Positions 8,667 through 17,818 of a DNA stretch of 64,000 nt are shown piece by piece. The DNA comes from Leifsonia sp. Root112D2. GTDB taxonomy: Bacteria > Actinomycetota > Actinomycetes > Actinomycetales > Microbacteriaceae. A program made the translations under genes and the position numbers. The stretch covers positions 186,001-250,000 of the forward strand of contig NZ_LMCU01000002.1 of assembly GCF_001424905.1 (NCBI RefSeq). The letters are read 5' to 3'. The notes under the pieces are model-generated. The model had not been told where the DNA came from and did not search any database. It was given only the letters and a program-made list of their open reading frames with translations. Within the stretch, counting starts at the first letter, position 1, and every line of letters starts with the position of its first letter.

Positions 8667-10356
8667 CCTCGTCTTCCTTCACCTCGAACAACCGGCTGGC
8701 CTGCTGGCGGTCGAGCGCGGCTCCGACCAGCCCGCGGAACAGCGGATGCGCGTGATTCGGCCGTGAACGCAACTCCGGATGCGCCTGCGTGCCCACGTAG
8801 AACGGGTGCACCTCGCGCGGCAACTCCACATACTCCACGAGGCTTCCATCCGGCGAGGTGCCCGAGAACTGCAACCCTGCCTCGGCGATCTGCGCGCGAT
8901 ACGTGTTGTTCACTTCGTAGCGGTGCCGGTGGCGCTCAGACGCCTCGGGTGCGCCATACAGTTCGGCAACGATGGAGCCCTCGTCGAACCGTGCCGGGTA
9001 CAGCCCCAGGCGCATGGTGCCACCGAGGTCGCCGCCCGCGATGATCTCGACCTGCTCTGCCATCGTGGCAATCACCGGGTACTGCGTGTCAGGGTCGAAC
9101 TCCGACGACGATGCGCCCTCAAGCCCCGCCTCGTTGCGCGCGTATTCGATTACCATGCATTGCAGGCCGAGGCACAGCCCCAGGGTCGGAATGTCGTTCT
9201 CACGCGCGAACCGCAGCGCCCCGAGTTTGCCCTCGATCCCCCGGATGCCGAAACCTCCGGGCACGCAGATGCCGTCGACCTCGGAGAGCGCCTTGGCGCG
9301 CCCCTCCGGGGTCTCGCACTCGTCGGAGGCGATCCACTTCAGGTGCACCTTGGTGTGGTGGGCGAATCCGCCGGCTCGCAGCGCCTCGGTCACCGAGAGG
9401 TAGGCATCCGGCAGATCGATGTACTTGCCGACGAGGCCGATCGTCACCTCGTGCTTGGGGTCATGTACGACCTGCAGCAGCTCGTCCCAGCTTGAACGGT
9501 CGAGCTCCCCGGGTGCCAGATCCAGCTGCTGGATGATGTAGTCGTCGAGCTGCTGGTCATGCAGCGTGGTGGGAATGTCGTAGATGCTCGGCAGGTCCAC
9601 CGTGTTGATCACGGCCTGCTCGTCGACGTCGCACATGAGCGCGATCTTGCGCTTGTTCGACTCGGAGACGGGGCGGTCGCTGCGCAGCACCAGCGCATCC
9701 GGCTGAATACCGAGCGAGCGCAGAGCCGCAACGGAGTGCTGGGTGGGCTTCGTCTTCTGCTCGCCGGAGGCGTTCATGAACGGCACGAGTGAGACGTGCA
9801 CGAAGAAGCAGTTCTGGCGCCCGAGTTCGTGGCGCACCTGCCGGGCTGCCTCGATGAACGGCTGGGACTCGATGTCGCCGACCGTGCCGCCCACCTCGGT
9901 GATGATCACATCGGGCTGCGGGTCCTCGGTGGCCTGCAGGCGCATCCGCCGCTTGATCTCGTCGGTGATGTGCGGAATGACCTGCACCGTGTCGCCGAGG
10001 TATTCGCCGCGGCGTTCCTTCGCTATCACCTGCGAATAGATCTGCCCGGTCGTCACATTCGCGGCCTGCGTGAGGTTGATGTCGAGGAAGCGCTCGTAGT
10101 GACCGATGTCGAGGTCGGTCTCCGCTCCGTCGTCGGTCACGAAGACCTCGCCGTGCTGAAACGGGTTCATCGTGCCCGGGTCGACGTTGAGATAGGGATC
10201 GAGCTTCTGCATCACGACGCGGATGCCGCGCGCGGTCAGAAGATTGCCGAGACTGGCGGCGGTCAGCCCCTTGCCCAACGACGAAACGACACCACCTGTC
10301 ACGAAAATGTGTTTGGTGATGCCGTTTTTTGTACCCGTGTTATTGATGTCCGCCAC
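8659..10356 (-). CDS. pyrG: CTP synthase
   Basis: Makes CTP from UTP, ATP and glutamine. The 565 residues comprise the synthetase domain starting HIFVTGGVVSSLGKGLTAAS and a class I glutamine amidotransferase domain with the nucleophile in LGLCLGLQCM and the His-Glu pair near HPELRSRPN. The start is GTG at 10356; TAGTAT lies eight bases upstream, so the transcript may be leaderless or nearly so. It is followed by an overlapping NUDIX gene. Confidence 0.98.
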   Translation of the reverse strand: MADINNTGTKNGITKHIFVTGGVVSSLGKGLTAASLGNLLTARGIRVVMQKLDPYLNVDPGTMNPFQHGEVFVTDDGAETDLDIGHYERFLDINLTQAANVTTGQIYSQVIAKERRGEYLGDTVQVIPHITDEIKRRMRLQATEDPQPDVIITEVGGTVGDIESQPFIEAARQVRHELGRQNCFFVHVSLVPFMNASGEQKTKPTQHSVAALRSLGIQPDALVLRSDRPVSESNKRKIALMCDVDEQAVINTVDLPSIYDIPTTLHDQQLDDYIIQQLDLAPGELDRSSWDELLQVVHDPKHEVTIGLVGKYIDLPDAYLSVTEALRAGGFAHHTKVHLKWIASDECETPEGRAKALSEVDGICVPGGFGIRGIEGKLGALRFARENDIPTLGLCLGLQCMVIEYARNEAGLEGASSSEFDPDTQYPVIATMAEQVEIIAGGDLGGTMRLGLYPARFDEGSIVAELYGAPEASERHRHRYEVNNTYRAQIAEAGLQFSGTSPDGSLVEYVELPREVHPFYVGTQAHPELRSRPNHAHPLFRGLVGAALDRQQASRLFEVKEDEDA

Positions 10357-10435
10357 GGGCTTTCATACTATCAGCACTCGAGACGTCCGCGGCGCCGCTG
10401 ACGCGCCGACCGAGCCGCGGCGCAGCGGCGATACC

Positions 10436-12925
10436 CTACGCTTCTGCGCCGATCGCCCGGTAGAACTGGTGCATCGCATCGCTGTTGTAGGCGTTCGGGT
10501 CGAAATCACCGATGGAAACCTCGCCGCGCAGATAGGCATGCATGCCCTCGGCCAACCCCTCGTCCGTTGACGGCACCACGAGTCCGACTCCGGCCGGGAG
10601 CGCGTCTCGGGCCGAACCAAAGTCGACGGTCACCACGGGCAGCCCCAGTGTCAGGGCCTCCAGGATCACCATCGGCTGGCCTTCGTAATTGCTCGAGAGC
10701 ACAAAGCAGTCGGCCGCCGCCATGATGGCGTGCGGATTGGATTGGTGGCCCGTCAGGGAGACCGAGTCTTCGAGCCCCAGTTCCGCGATGAGCGCCTCGA
10801 GCTGCGCATACAGCGGCCCGTTACCGACGATCAGCAGGCGGGTCGCCGCATCCTGGGCATGCACACGCGCGAAGGCACGGATCATGCGCGCCTGATTCTT
10901 CTCGGGAGAGAGCCGTCCCACCCCCACGAAGGTGGTGCGCGCGGGTCCGTCGAAGAGATCTGCCGCCCACGGTGGCAGCTCACCCGTATCTGCATCCGTG
11001 AGAATCGCCCGCAGATCGACCGTGGCATCCGCCAGAATGAGCTCGGAGTTCACCGTGTTCACCGCAGCGACAAAACGGTCAGCATGGGCGGCATCCGAGA
11101 GGTTCTGCCTGTTGATCTCGGCGAGCGCCGGGGAGACCGAGACCACATGGTCGTAGCCGGGGTAAAGAGAGACCATGGCCTTCAGGCTGTGCTGCATGGG
11201 CGTGGCGCCGTTCACCTCACGATCGGCGTCCGCCGCCATGTCATTGTGCAGCCACACCGAGCGGGTCGCCGGCGGCGAATGCAGCAACTGCATCGCCCAG
11301 AACGGTCCATAACCGCTGAAATCCACAACGTAGTCAAAGGTGCTGGCGCCGAAGCAACGCGTCCATTCGTCGTCCCACAGGCGCCGTTGCTTCGTATCGA
11401 GGCGATGCTCGTCGATGTCACCACGCCGATACGACAGGTGCCGGGCCAGATGCGCGAACTTGGATCCGTTCATGCCGCCGACACGGGGAAACTGCCGAAC
11501 CTCCGGGTTCAGTTCGCGCTGCTTGGCGATGGAGAGCGCATTGCGCGACTGCGCAAAAAAGGCCGAGACGTCGAAGCGGCTGTAATCAATATGGTTCAGC
11601 AGATTCAGCAGCGAAGTGGTGATGCCGTTGGGCCGCATTCCGCCGGCATACAGCAGAATGGATGCCCGCCCATCGTTCGCGGCGGCCCGCACCCGGTACC
11701 CCTCCCGCGCCCCGCGGAAGACGACATCAATAATCCGCTCGGTAACCGCACCGTCTTCTGTCGAGCAGAATCGCCGCTGCGCCGCGGCGTAGCGCGTGTC
11801 GATCTCGGCGCCCAGCGTGCCGTCGGCCGCTATCGCACGCACATGGCCGGCAATCTCCTCCACCGTGCGCTCCGCCGGCCCCGGCCACTCAGCCGGCTCG
11901 AAGTAGAGCCCGCGGTATCCGGCGTAGTCGTCGATGTCGGGCGTCAGAAAGAGAACAGGGCGGCCGCTGGCGAGAAAATCGAAATAGATGCTCGAGTAGT
12001 CCGTGATGAGAATATCGGTGACGCCGAGCACGAGGTTCGTCGGGATCTCGTTGGGAACGAGCATGCGTGCCAGCTCGGGTCGCCCCTTAGCCATCCTGTG
12101 CACGATCTGGTGAGTCTTCAACAGCACGACATAGCGCTCACCGTCGATCTGCGACTGGAGGGACTCCACGCGGGCGATGAGTTCGTCAACGTCGTCCTCC
12201 GGGCGCGAGAATGATCCGCCCTTCCACGTGGGTGCGTACAGGATGATCTCGCGGTCGCCGACGGGCAGTGCCGCCTGGCGCAGTCTCTCCCGCACCGACG
12301 CCGACTGGTTCGCATCGAGCCGCTGCCGGTCGATCCGTGGATAGCCCTCCTCCACGATGAGCCCCTTGTAGACGTTCGTGAGCTTATATGCGCTCTCGTA
12401 CATCTGCTCGGCCATGAACGCGTTGGCCGCGAGCAGGTAGTCGGCCGCGACAAAGTTGCGAATGGTGTTGGCCGTCGCGAGCGCACCGTCTTCGATGTCG
12501 TACCCCATGCGCTTGAGCGGCGTGCCGTGCCAGGTGTTCAGATAGGTCTGGCCTTCCCGCTTGCTGAAATCGGGTGGGAAGGTCGCGTTGTTGACGAGGT
12601 ATTCGCTCGTGGCAAGGGCCCGAAAGTATGCCGGGGAGTTGTAGAGCACGAAGCGCACGCGATCATCGTCGGCGAATTCGGCCACCGTCGACGCGTACGC
12701 CTTCAGGTCGGAGAGCACCCAGATGTGCCTCAGCTGGCCCATATCCGGGGCCGCCAACAGACCGCGGAAGATCGCCTCGGGATTGCAGAGCATGCCGTTG
12801 CCAGAAAACGATTCGTAAAGCACGGTTCCCGAGACAATCGCCTTGGTACGCCAATGGGCATGAATCTCGTAGCGGGCGGCTCGTTTGGCCTTGCGAAAAA
12901 GGGCGGCAGGACGTCGAACTCGCAT
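10436..12925 (-). CDS. Bifunctional wall-polymer synthase: CDP-glycerol glycerophosphotransferase domain plus GT4 glycosyltransferase domain
   Basis: Of 829 residues, the first half resembles TagB/TagF: YLNTWHGTPLKRMGYD, LYAPTWKGGSFS and TDILITDYSSIYFDFL are hallmark motifs of CDP-glycerol or CDP-polyol phosphotransferases. The second half (about residue 430 onward) is a GT-B retaining glycosyltransferase with GVGRLSPEKNQ and the EGQPMVILEALTLGLP E-x7-E motif. A fused enzyme could add both a polyol phosphate and a sugar to a teichoic-type polymer at the membrane. No signal or membrane segment is evident. The ATG at 12925 avoids overlap with recN. This gene interrupts the conserved recN-pyrG neighbourhood and has its own 100-bp upstream gap. 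Confidence 0.85.
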   Translation of the reverse strand: MRVRRPAALFRKAKRAARYEIHAHWRTKAIVSGTVLYESFSGNGMLCNPEAIFRGLLAAPDMGQLRHIWVLSDLKAYASTVAEFADDDRVRFVLYNSPAYFRALATSEYLVNNATFPPDFSKREGQTYLNTWHGTPLKRMGYDIEDGALATANTIRNFVAADYLLAANAFMAEQMYESAYKLTNVYKGLIVEEGYPRIDRQRLDANQSASVRERLRQAALPVGDREIILYAPTWKGGSFSRPEDDVDELIARVESLQSQIDGERYVVLLKTHQIVHRMAKGRPELARMLVPNEIPTNLVLGVTDILITDYSSIYFDFLASGRPVLFLTPDIDDYAGYRGLYFEPAEWPGPAERTVEEIAGHVRAIAADGTLGAEIDTRYAAAQRRFCSTEDGAVTERIIDVVFRGAREGYRVRAAANDGRASILLYAGGMRPNGITTSLLNLLNHIDYSRFDVSAFFAQSRNALSIAKQRELNPEVRQFPRVGGMNGSKFAHLARHLSYRRGDIDEHRLDTKQRRLWDDEWTRCFGASTFDYVVDFSGYGPFWAMQLLHSPPATRSVWLHNDMAADADREVNGATPMQHSLKAMVSLYPGYDHVVSVSPALAEINRQNLSDAAHADRFVAAVNTVNSELILADATVDLRAILTDADTGELPPWAADLFDGPARTTFVGVGRLSPEKNQARMIRAFARVHAQDAATRLLIVGNGPLYAQLEALIAELGLEDSVSLTGHQSNPHAIMAAADCFVLSSNYEGQPMVILEALTLGLPVVTVDFGSARDALPAGVGLVVPSTDEGLAEGMHAYLRGEVSIGDFDPNAYNSDAMHQFYRAIGAEA

Positions 12926-13028
12926 AGTGAGCGATTGTATCCACGTCACCCGTGAGGTTGCTTGGAGGCAGCTCTGTCCCGGCTCCGTTATCGCTGCACG
13001 GCGAGGAGAACTGTCGCGCGGCGTCGTG

Positions 13029-14759
13029 TCAGCGGCCTGGTCGAGCGCCCTCACGCGAGTTGGCCGCCAGCTCGAGCAGCTCCCGGGCGTGCTCCAGCCC
13101 GCTTTCCGAATCGGGCAACCCCGAAAGCAGGCGCGTCATCTCGGCGATGCGCTCCTGGCCTGTCAGCTGTCGAACGCTGGATGCCGTCACCGCGCCGTCG
13201 CTGCCCTTCACCACGGTGAGATGGTTGGTCGCGAAGGCGGCCACCTGGGCAAGATGGGTCACCACTATCACCTGGGCACTCTCGGCCAGCCGTGCCAGTC
13301 TGCGCCCGATCTCGATGGCCGACGCACCGCCGACCCCGGCGTCGATCTCGTCAAAGATGAACGTCGGAACCGGATCGCTGCCCGCTATCACCACCTCGAT
13401 GGCCAGCATCACCCGGGAGAGCTCGCCACCGGATGCGCCACGAGAAAGCGGGCGCGGCTCGGCGCCGGCGTGCGGCTGCAGCAGAATGGCCACCGTGTCA
13501 CGCCCCGATGGCGTGTAGTCGTCGCGTTCGCCGATCTCAACGTGAACGCGCGCATCCGGCATGGCCAGCGCGTCGAGCTCGGCACTGACATCGTCGCCCA
13601 GACGCACGCCTGCGGCGCGACGCAGTTCAGTCACGGATGTCGCGAGCTCGGCGACTACACTCGCATCCGCCTCCACCTCGCTCTCGAGTTCTTCGATGCG
13701 TTCGGTGTCGCCATCCAGCTCGAACAGCCTCGCGCTGCCCGTCTCGAGGCGTTCTATCACGTCGGCCAGACTGGGGCCGTACGCGCGGGTGAGCGAGGCG
13801 AGCTGGGCTCGGCGCTCCTGCAGTATCTCGAGCTCTCGGGCACCGTCGGCGTCGAGTCCGGCGAGATAGCTGGAGAGTTGCGCGGCGACATCGGCGACGA
13901 GGTAGCCGGCCTCGGTGAGCATTCCGGTGATGTCACTCAGCGCGGAATCGTATTCGGCGACCCGCTCGAGCTGGCGACGGGCGCTCTCCAGCAGGCCCAC
14001 GACATCCGCCGATTCCGATTCCTCGGCAGAGACCGCCTCGCGTGCGGATGCTGCGGCGAGACGCAGCTCCTCACGGTTGGTGAGGCGCTCCGCCCGACCC
14101 GCCAACTGCTCGTCCTCACCGGGTTGCGGCGCCACCGCCTCGATTTCGGCCATGGCGGCGCGCAATTCGTCTGCCTCGGAGGAACGCCGCTCCTGTTCGG
14201 CACGAAGTTCGTCGAGTTGCTCGCGGTTGTCACGCCACCGGTGAAAAGCGTGCTGGTAGTTCTTCAACGCCTCATCGAGTTCGGGCCCGGCAAAGCGGTC
14301 AAGGGCCTCGCGCTGCGCCGTCGCCGAGCGCAGGCGCACCTGGTCGGACTGGCCGTGCACCACCACGAGTCGCTCGCCGAGTTCGGCCAGAACTCCCACG
14401 GGGGCGCTCCGACCTCCCACCACGGCGCGACTGCGGCCCTCGGGCGAGACGGAACGGCTGAGCACGAGTTCGGCGTCGGATGCTCCCGGTGCGCCATCGA
14501 GGTCTCCCCCGGCATCGCGCACTCGCTCGGCCACCTCGCCGGCATCGTCAACGCTCCAGCGGCCCTCGACCCACGCCTGCTGGCTGCCCTGGCGAACGGC
14601 GCCGGCATCCGCCCTGCTTCCGAGCAGCAGCCCCAGTGCGGAGACCACCATCGTCTTGCCCGCGCCGGTCTCGCCGGTCAGGGCGGTAAATCCCGCGCCG
14701 AGCGGCAGGGACGCCTCGGCTATCACGCCGAGGTTGCGGATCGAAAGTTCGTCGATCAT
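13029..14759 (-). CDS. recN: DNA repair protein RecN
   Basis: SMC-like ATPase in double-strand break repair. Walker A is in LTGETGAGKTMVVSALGLLLG (residues about 29-48). A coiled-coil region occupies roughly 160-370, and the C-terminal ABC signature LSRGASGGELSRVMLAIEVV is followed by FIFDEIDAGVGG. The 576-residue length fits the family. It starts 22 bases after nadK. I see no clear LexA box directly before it, consistent with its place inside an operon. Confidence 0.97.
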   Translation of the reverse strand: MIDELSIRNLGVIAEASLPLGAGFTALTGETGAGKTMVVSALGLLLGSRADAGAVRQGSQQAWVEGRWSVDDAGEVAERVRDAGGDLDGAPGASDAELVLSRSVSPEGRSRAVVGGRSAPVGVLAELGERLVVVHGQSDQVRLRSATAQREALDRFAGPELDEALKNYQHAFHRWRDNREQLDELRAEQERRSSEADELRAAMAEIEAVAPQPGEDEQLAGRAERLTNREELRLAAASAREAVSAEESESADVVGLLESARRQLERVAEYDSALSDITGMLTEAGYLVADVAAQLSSYLAGLDADGARELEILQERRAQLASLTRAYGPSLADVIERLETGSARLFELDGDTERIEELESEVEADASVVAELATSVTELRRAAGVRLGDDVSAELDALAMPDARVHVEIGERDDYTPSGRDTVAILLQPHAGAEPRPLSRGASGGELSRVMLAIEVVIAGSDPVPTFIFDEIDAGVGGASAIEIGRRLARLAESAQVIVVTHLAQVAAFATNHLTVVKGSDGAVTASSVRQLTGQERIAEMTRLLSGLPDSESGLEHARELLELAANSREGARPGR

Positions 14760-14781
14760 TGCTGTATCAATTCAGGCCGCA

Positions 14782-15708
14782 TCAGTCTCGACCGATGGGG
14801 CCGCGCCATCCGCTGACCGGCAGGTTGAATTTCTTCACCAGGCGATCGGTGAAGACTCCATGGTGCAGGCGGGCGAGCCGCACCGGTATCGGGGAGCGGC
14901 GCACCACCACTCGGGCACCGGGCGGAAGTTCGTGCGCCCGACGACCGTCGCACCAGAGAATCCCCGAGCCGTCGGTACGATCGAGCACCTCGACGGCGAG
15001 CGAGGAATTGGCATCCACGACCAGGGGGCGGGCGAAGAGTGCGTGTGCGCTCAGGGGAACAAGAAGCATGGCCTCGAGCCCCGGCCACACCACCGGGCCA
15101 CCGGCCGAGAAGGAGTAAGCAGTGGAGCCGGTCGGCGTCGACATGACGACACCGTCGCATCCGAAGCTCGAGAGCGGCCGGCCGTCAACTTCGATGACGA
15201 CCTCGAGCATGCGCTCACGGCTGGCCTTCTCTACGGTGGCCTCGTTCAGCGCCCAGCTCTCGTAGATGACGGTGTTGTCGACCTTCACCCGCACCGAGAT
15301 CGTCATGCGTTCCTCGACGTCGTAGTCGCGGGTGAGGCCTCGGTGCACCGCCTCGGCCAGATCGTCACGCTCGCTTTCGGCAAGAAAACCCACGTGGCCG
15401 AGGTTGACCCCGAGCAGCGGCGCCTGGAAACCACGCACCATCTCGGCCGCGCGCAGAATCGTGCCGTCACCACCGAGAACTATCACCAGTTCGAGCTCGT
15501 CGGGCTGCACGTCCACGCCGAGCACGGCCATCGAGCCGAGCTCTGCGTGCGAGGCCACCAGGTCGCGACGCTCGTCTTCGCTGACAACGGGGGTGACACC
15601 TGCCGCCAGAAGTTGCTCACACACGCTGACGCCGGCGGCGAGGGTGTCGTCGCGCCCCGTGTGCGCAACCACGAGGATGTACCTGGCCGGTGCTGCCATC
15701 TGCGTCAC
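14782..15708 (-). CDS. nadK: NAD kinase
   Basis: Phosphorylates NAD to NADP. The 308-residue protein shows the GGDGT motif in VIVLGGDGTILRAAE, the NEATVEK segment, and the glycine-rich TPTGSTAYSFSAGGP loop, all diagnostic. The GTG at 15708 overlaps the tlyA stop as GTGA, so translation is probably coupled; upstream codons to 15777 fall inside tlyA and are rejected. Gene order tlyA-nadK-recN equals Rv1694-Rv1696. Confidence 0.97.
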   Translation of the reverse strand: MTQMAAPARYILVVAHTGRDDTLAAGVSVCEQLLAAGVTPVVSEDERRDLVASHAELGSMAVLGVDVQPDELELVIVLGGDGTILRAAEMVRGFQAPLLGVNLGHVGFLAESERDDLAEAVHRGLTRDYDVEERMTISVRVKVDNTVIYESWALNEATVEKASRERMLEVVIEVDGRPLSSFGCDGVVMSTPTGSTAYSFSAGGPVVWPGLEAMLLVPLSAHALFARPLVVDANSSLAVEVLDRTDGSGILWCDGRRAHELPPGARVVVRRSPIPVRLARLHHGVFTDRLVKKFNLPVSGWRGPIGRD

Positions 15709-16586
15709 GCTCCAACCATCGCGGAAATCTGCTCCAACCATTCTGTCGGATTGCGACCGACGCGCGAGCTCAACCACACAAGATACTCATGATTTCCGCC
15801 GGTACCCAGCAATGGGGAGGAGATGACGCCCGCCGTCGTGAGCCCCGCATCGTGCGCCCCCCACAGCACCGTCGCCACGGCATCCGCTCGCAGCGCCGCG
15901 TTGTGAACCACGCCTTCGCGGATGCCGGTGCGCCCGACCTCGAATTGCGGCTTGACCAGCAGCACGAAGTCAGCGTCGGGGTCTGACGTCGCCACGAGCG
16001 CAGGAATGACCTGCGTGAGCGAGATGAAGGAGAGATCCGCAACAACGAGCGAGGGACGGATGCCCGCCCCGACGCGCTCGGCGAGCAGCTCGGGGGTCAG
16101 GTATCTGGCATTCACGCCCTCGAAGGAGCGCAGCCTGCTGTCGTCGTCGAGCCCCGCAGCCAGCTGTCCGTGACCGACATCCAGCGCTATCACGAGCCGC
16201 GCACCGCGCTCGAGCAGTACCTGGCTGAAGCCGCCGGTGGATGCTCCGACATCCATCGCAACACGCCCCTCGGCCGCCACGTCGAAGGCGTCGAGTGCGG
16301 CGATGAGTTTGTGCGCGGCCCGGCTCACGTAGTGATCGCTGTCGCCGACACGAATCTCGGCGCCGTCGGCGACGCGGGTCGATGCGCGCACGGCCGCGAC
16401 GCCGTCGACCGTCACTACGCCCTGAGCGATGAGTCGGGCCGCCTGGGTGCGGGAGCGGGCAATGCCGCGCTCGGCCATCGCGACGTCGAGCCGCGACTCG
16501 GCCGCGCCGCTTCGTGCTGCCGTGCCGCCCGGCTCACCATCTCCCGGGTCAACATCTCCTGGCCCAGCGTCTCCTGGCTCAGCCAT
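15705..16586 (-). CDS. tlyA: 16S/23S rRNA 2'-O-ribose methyltransferase TlyA
   Basis: Methylates ribose of specific cytidines in 16S and 23S rRNA (capreomycin sensitivity factor in mycobacteria). An N-terminal S4-like domain (RLDVAMAERGIARSRTQAAR) precedes an FtsJ-type SAM-binding domain with AMDVGASTGGFSQVLLERGA and the LLVKPQFEVGR motif. The first 28 residues are a Gly/Asp/Pro-rich extension. Its ATG lies within the last codons of the upstream 52-aa gene, implying coupling. Confidence 0.96.
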   Translation of the reverse strand: MAEPGDAGPGDVDPGDGEPGGTAARSGAAESRLDVAMAERGIARSRTQAARLIAQGVVTVDGVAAVRASTRVADGAEIRVGDSDHYVSRAAHKLIAALDAFDVAAEGRVAMDVGASTGGFSQVLLERGARLVIALDVGHGQLAAGLDDDSRLRSFEGVNARYLTPELLAERVGAGIRPSLVVADLSFISLTQVIPALVATSDPDADFVLLVKPQFEVGRTGIREGVVHNAALRADAVATVLWGAHDAGLTTAGVISSPLLGTGGNHEYLVWLSSRVGRNPTEWLEQISAMVGA

Positions 16587-16737
16587 GCCGCTTCGGGGTG
16601 TCTCCGCCCTCGAGCCGGGCCCGCAATTCCTCGTGCAACTGCGCGTATGCCTCGGCGCGCGCGTCGAGCGGCTGTTCCTCGATCAGCGGAAGCCTGGAGA
16701 CGAGGGCGTCGTCAGGGGTGGAATTCTCGGAGGCCAT
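16579..16737 (-). CDS. Small conserved protein between HAD and tlyA (Rv1693-like), 52 aa
   Basis: A 52-residue frame starts at ATG 16737 and ends at TGA 16579, overlapping the tlyA start by eight bases. The peptide is acidic with a helical centre (LIEEQPLDARAEAYAQLHEE) and a charged tail. In M. tuberculosis a protein of similar size, Rv1693, sits at exactly this place between the HAD gene and tlyA, so I regard it as real. The function is unknown. Neighbour order and start overlap suggest it is co-translated with tlyA. Confidence 0.8.
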   Translation of the reverse strand: MASENSTPDDALVSRLPLIEEQPLDARAEAYAQLHEELRARLEGGDTPKRHG

Positions 16738-16795
16738 GCATCAAGACTAGCCATCGCCGCGCCGCCGCACGCCGCACGATGCACGGCAGGCTGTC

Positions 16796-17818
16796 TCAGC
16801 TGTACAGGCTCTGCGGAACATCGAGCGCATAGATCGCTCGCCCGCTCGCCCAGATCACCGCACACGCTGCGCGCAACAGGTCGATGCTCGAGTCGCCCTC
16901 AGCGATGATCTCCACCGTTGTCGTCTCCAGGCGCACCCGCGCCGTGCCGACCTGCGCCGTCGTATTGTGGCGTGAGAAGGTCGTTGCTGGATACGGCTCG
17001 TGCAGTCCGCGCAGGTCTTCGAGTATGTAGCGAGGGCGGCTGTTTTCCTCGGCGGCAATGAGCTGCTTGGCCCGATCCACCCCAGTGAGCACGTGGATCG
17101 CGTCCATGCCAGCCCGGTTCGCGCCAAGAATATCCGTGTCGAGGCGGTCTCCGATGAACACCGGCTTCTGTGCGTCAAACCGTTCGCGTGCCTCGTCGAA
17201 GATCGGCGTCTCCGGCTTGCCTGCAACCAGCGGCAGCCGTGCCACCGCGCTGTGCACAGCCGAGACAAGGGTTCCGTTGCCCGGCGCTATTCCCCGTTCC
17301 TGGGGAATCGTCCAGTCGGTGTTCGTCGCGATCCACGGGCGGTCCTTGCCGCTCTCCCCCTGTAAGGCGTACGAGGCCTCGGCCAACTGCTTCCAGCCGA
17401 TGTCAGGGGCGAAGCCCTGCACGACAGCGGCCGGATCGTCGTCGGCGGAGCGAGTCGGCCGGTAGCCGGCCTTCTCGAGCTCGTCGACGAGCCCGTCTCC
17501 GCCTATTACCAGAACCGTCGCGCCCGGGGCCACCTGCTGCTTCAACAGCCGCATCGACGCCTGCGGCGAGGTGACGACCTCGTCGGGGGCCACGCTCAGC
17601 CCCAACTCGCTGAGATGCGCAGCGACCGCGCGATCGGTGCGTGAGGCGTTGTTCGTGATGTACCCCACACGAGCGGATGCCGCGGCGCGGTTCAGCGCCT
17701 CAACCGCATAGTCAATCGCGTGCGCACCCGTGTAGACGACCCCGTCGAGGTCGGCAAGAATGACGTCGACCCCGTCAAGCGGTGTGGCTCCCTCAGCCTT
17801 CCTGCGCAGCAGCGGCAT
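16796..17818 (-). CDS. HAD-superfamily sugar/nucleotide phosphatase, NagD-like
   Basis: The 340 residues contain HAD motif I in ILADLDGVVYTG (DxD), motif II in GYITNNASRTDR, and motif IV in VFIGDRLDTDILGANRAGM. The layout with a C2 cap matches the NagD/PGP family. A C-terminal extension of about 70 residues (after GLHEPYP) is not part of the catalytic fold. The gene overlaps the TPR gene by 26 bases and precedes the small Rv1693-like gene, matching the Rv1691-Rv1694 order. Substrate is unknown. Confidence 0.88.
   Translation of the reverse strand: MPLLRRKAEGATPLDGVDVILADLDGVVYTGAHAIDYAVEALNRAAASARVGYITNNASRTDRAVAAHLSELGLSVAPDEVVTSPQASMRLLKQQVAPGATVLVIGGDGLVDELEKAGYRPTRSADDDPAAVVQGFAPDIGWKQLAEASYALQGESGKDRPWIATNTDWTIPQERGIAPGNGTLVSAVHSAVARLPLVAGKPETPIFDEARERFDAQKPVFIGDRLDTDILGANRAGMDAIHVLTGVDRAKQLIAAEENSRPRYILEDLRGLHEPYPATTFSRHNTTAQVGTARVRLETTTVEIIAEGDSSIDLLRAACAVIWASGRAIYALDVPQSLYS

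Noticed and set aside
12885..14816. 643-residue plus-strand open frame
   Set aside because: Antisense of recN. Long open frames opposite high-GC genes are expected, and the protein has no domain signature.
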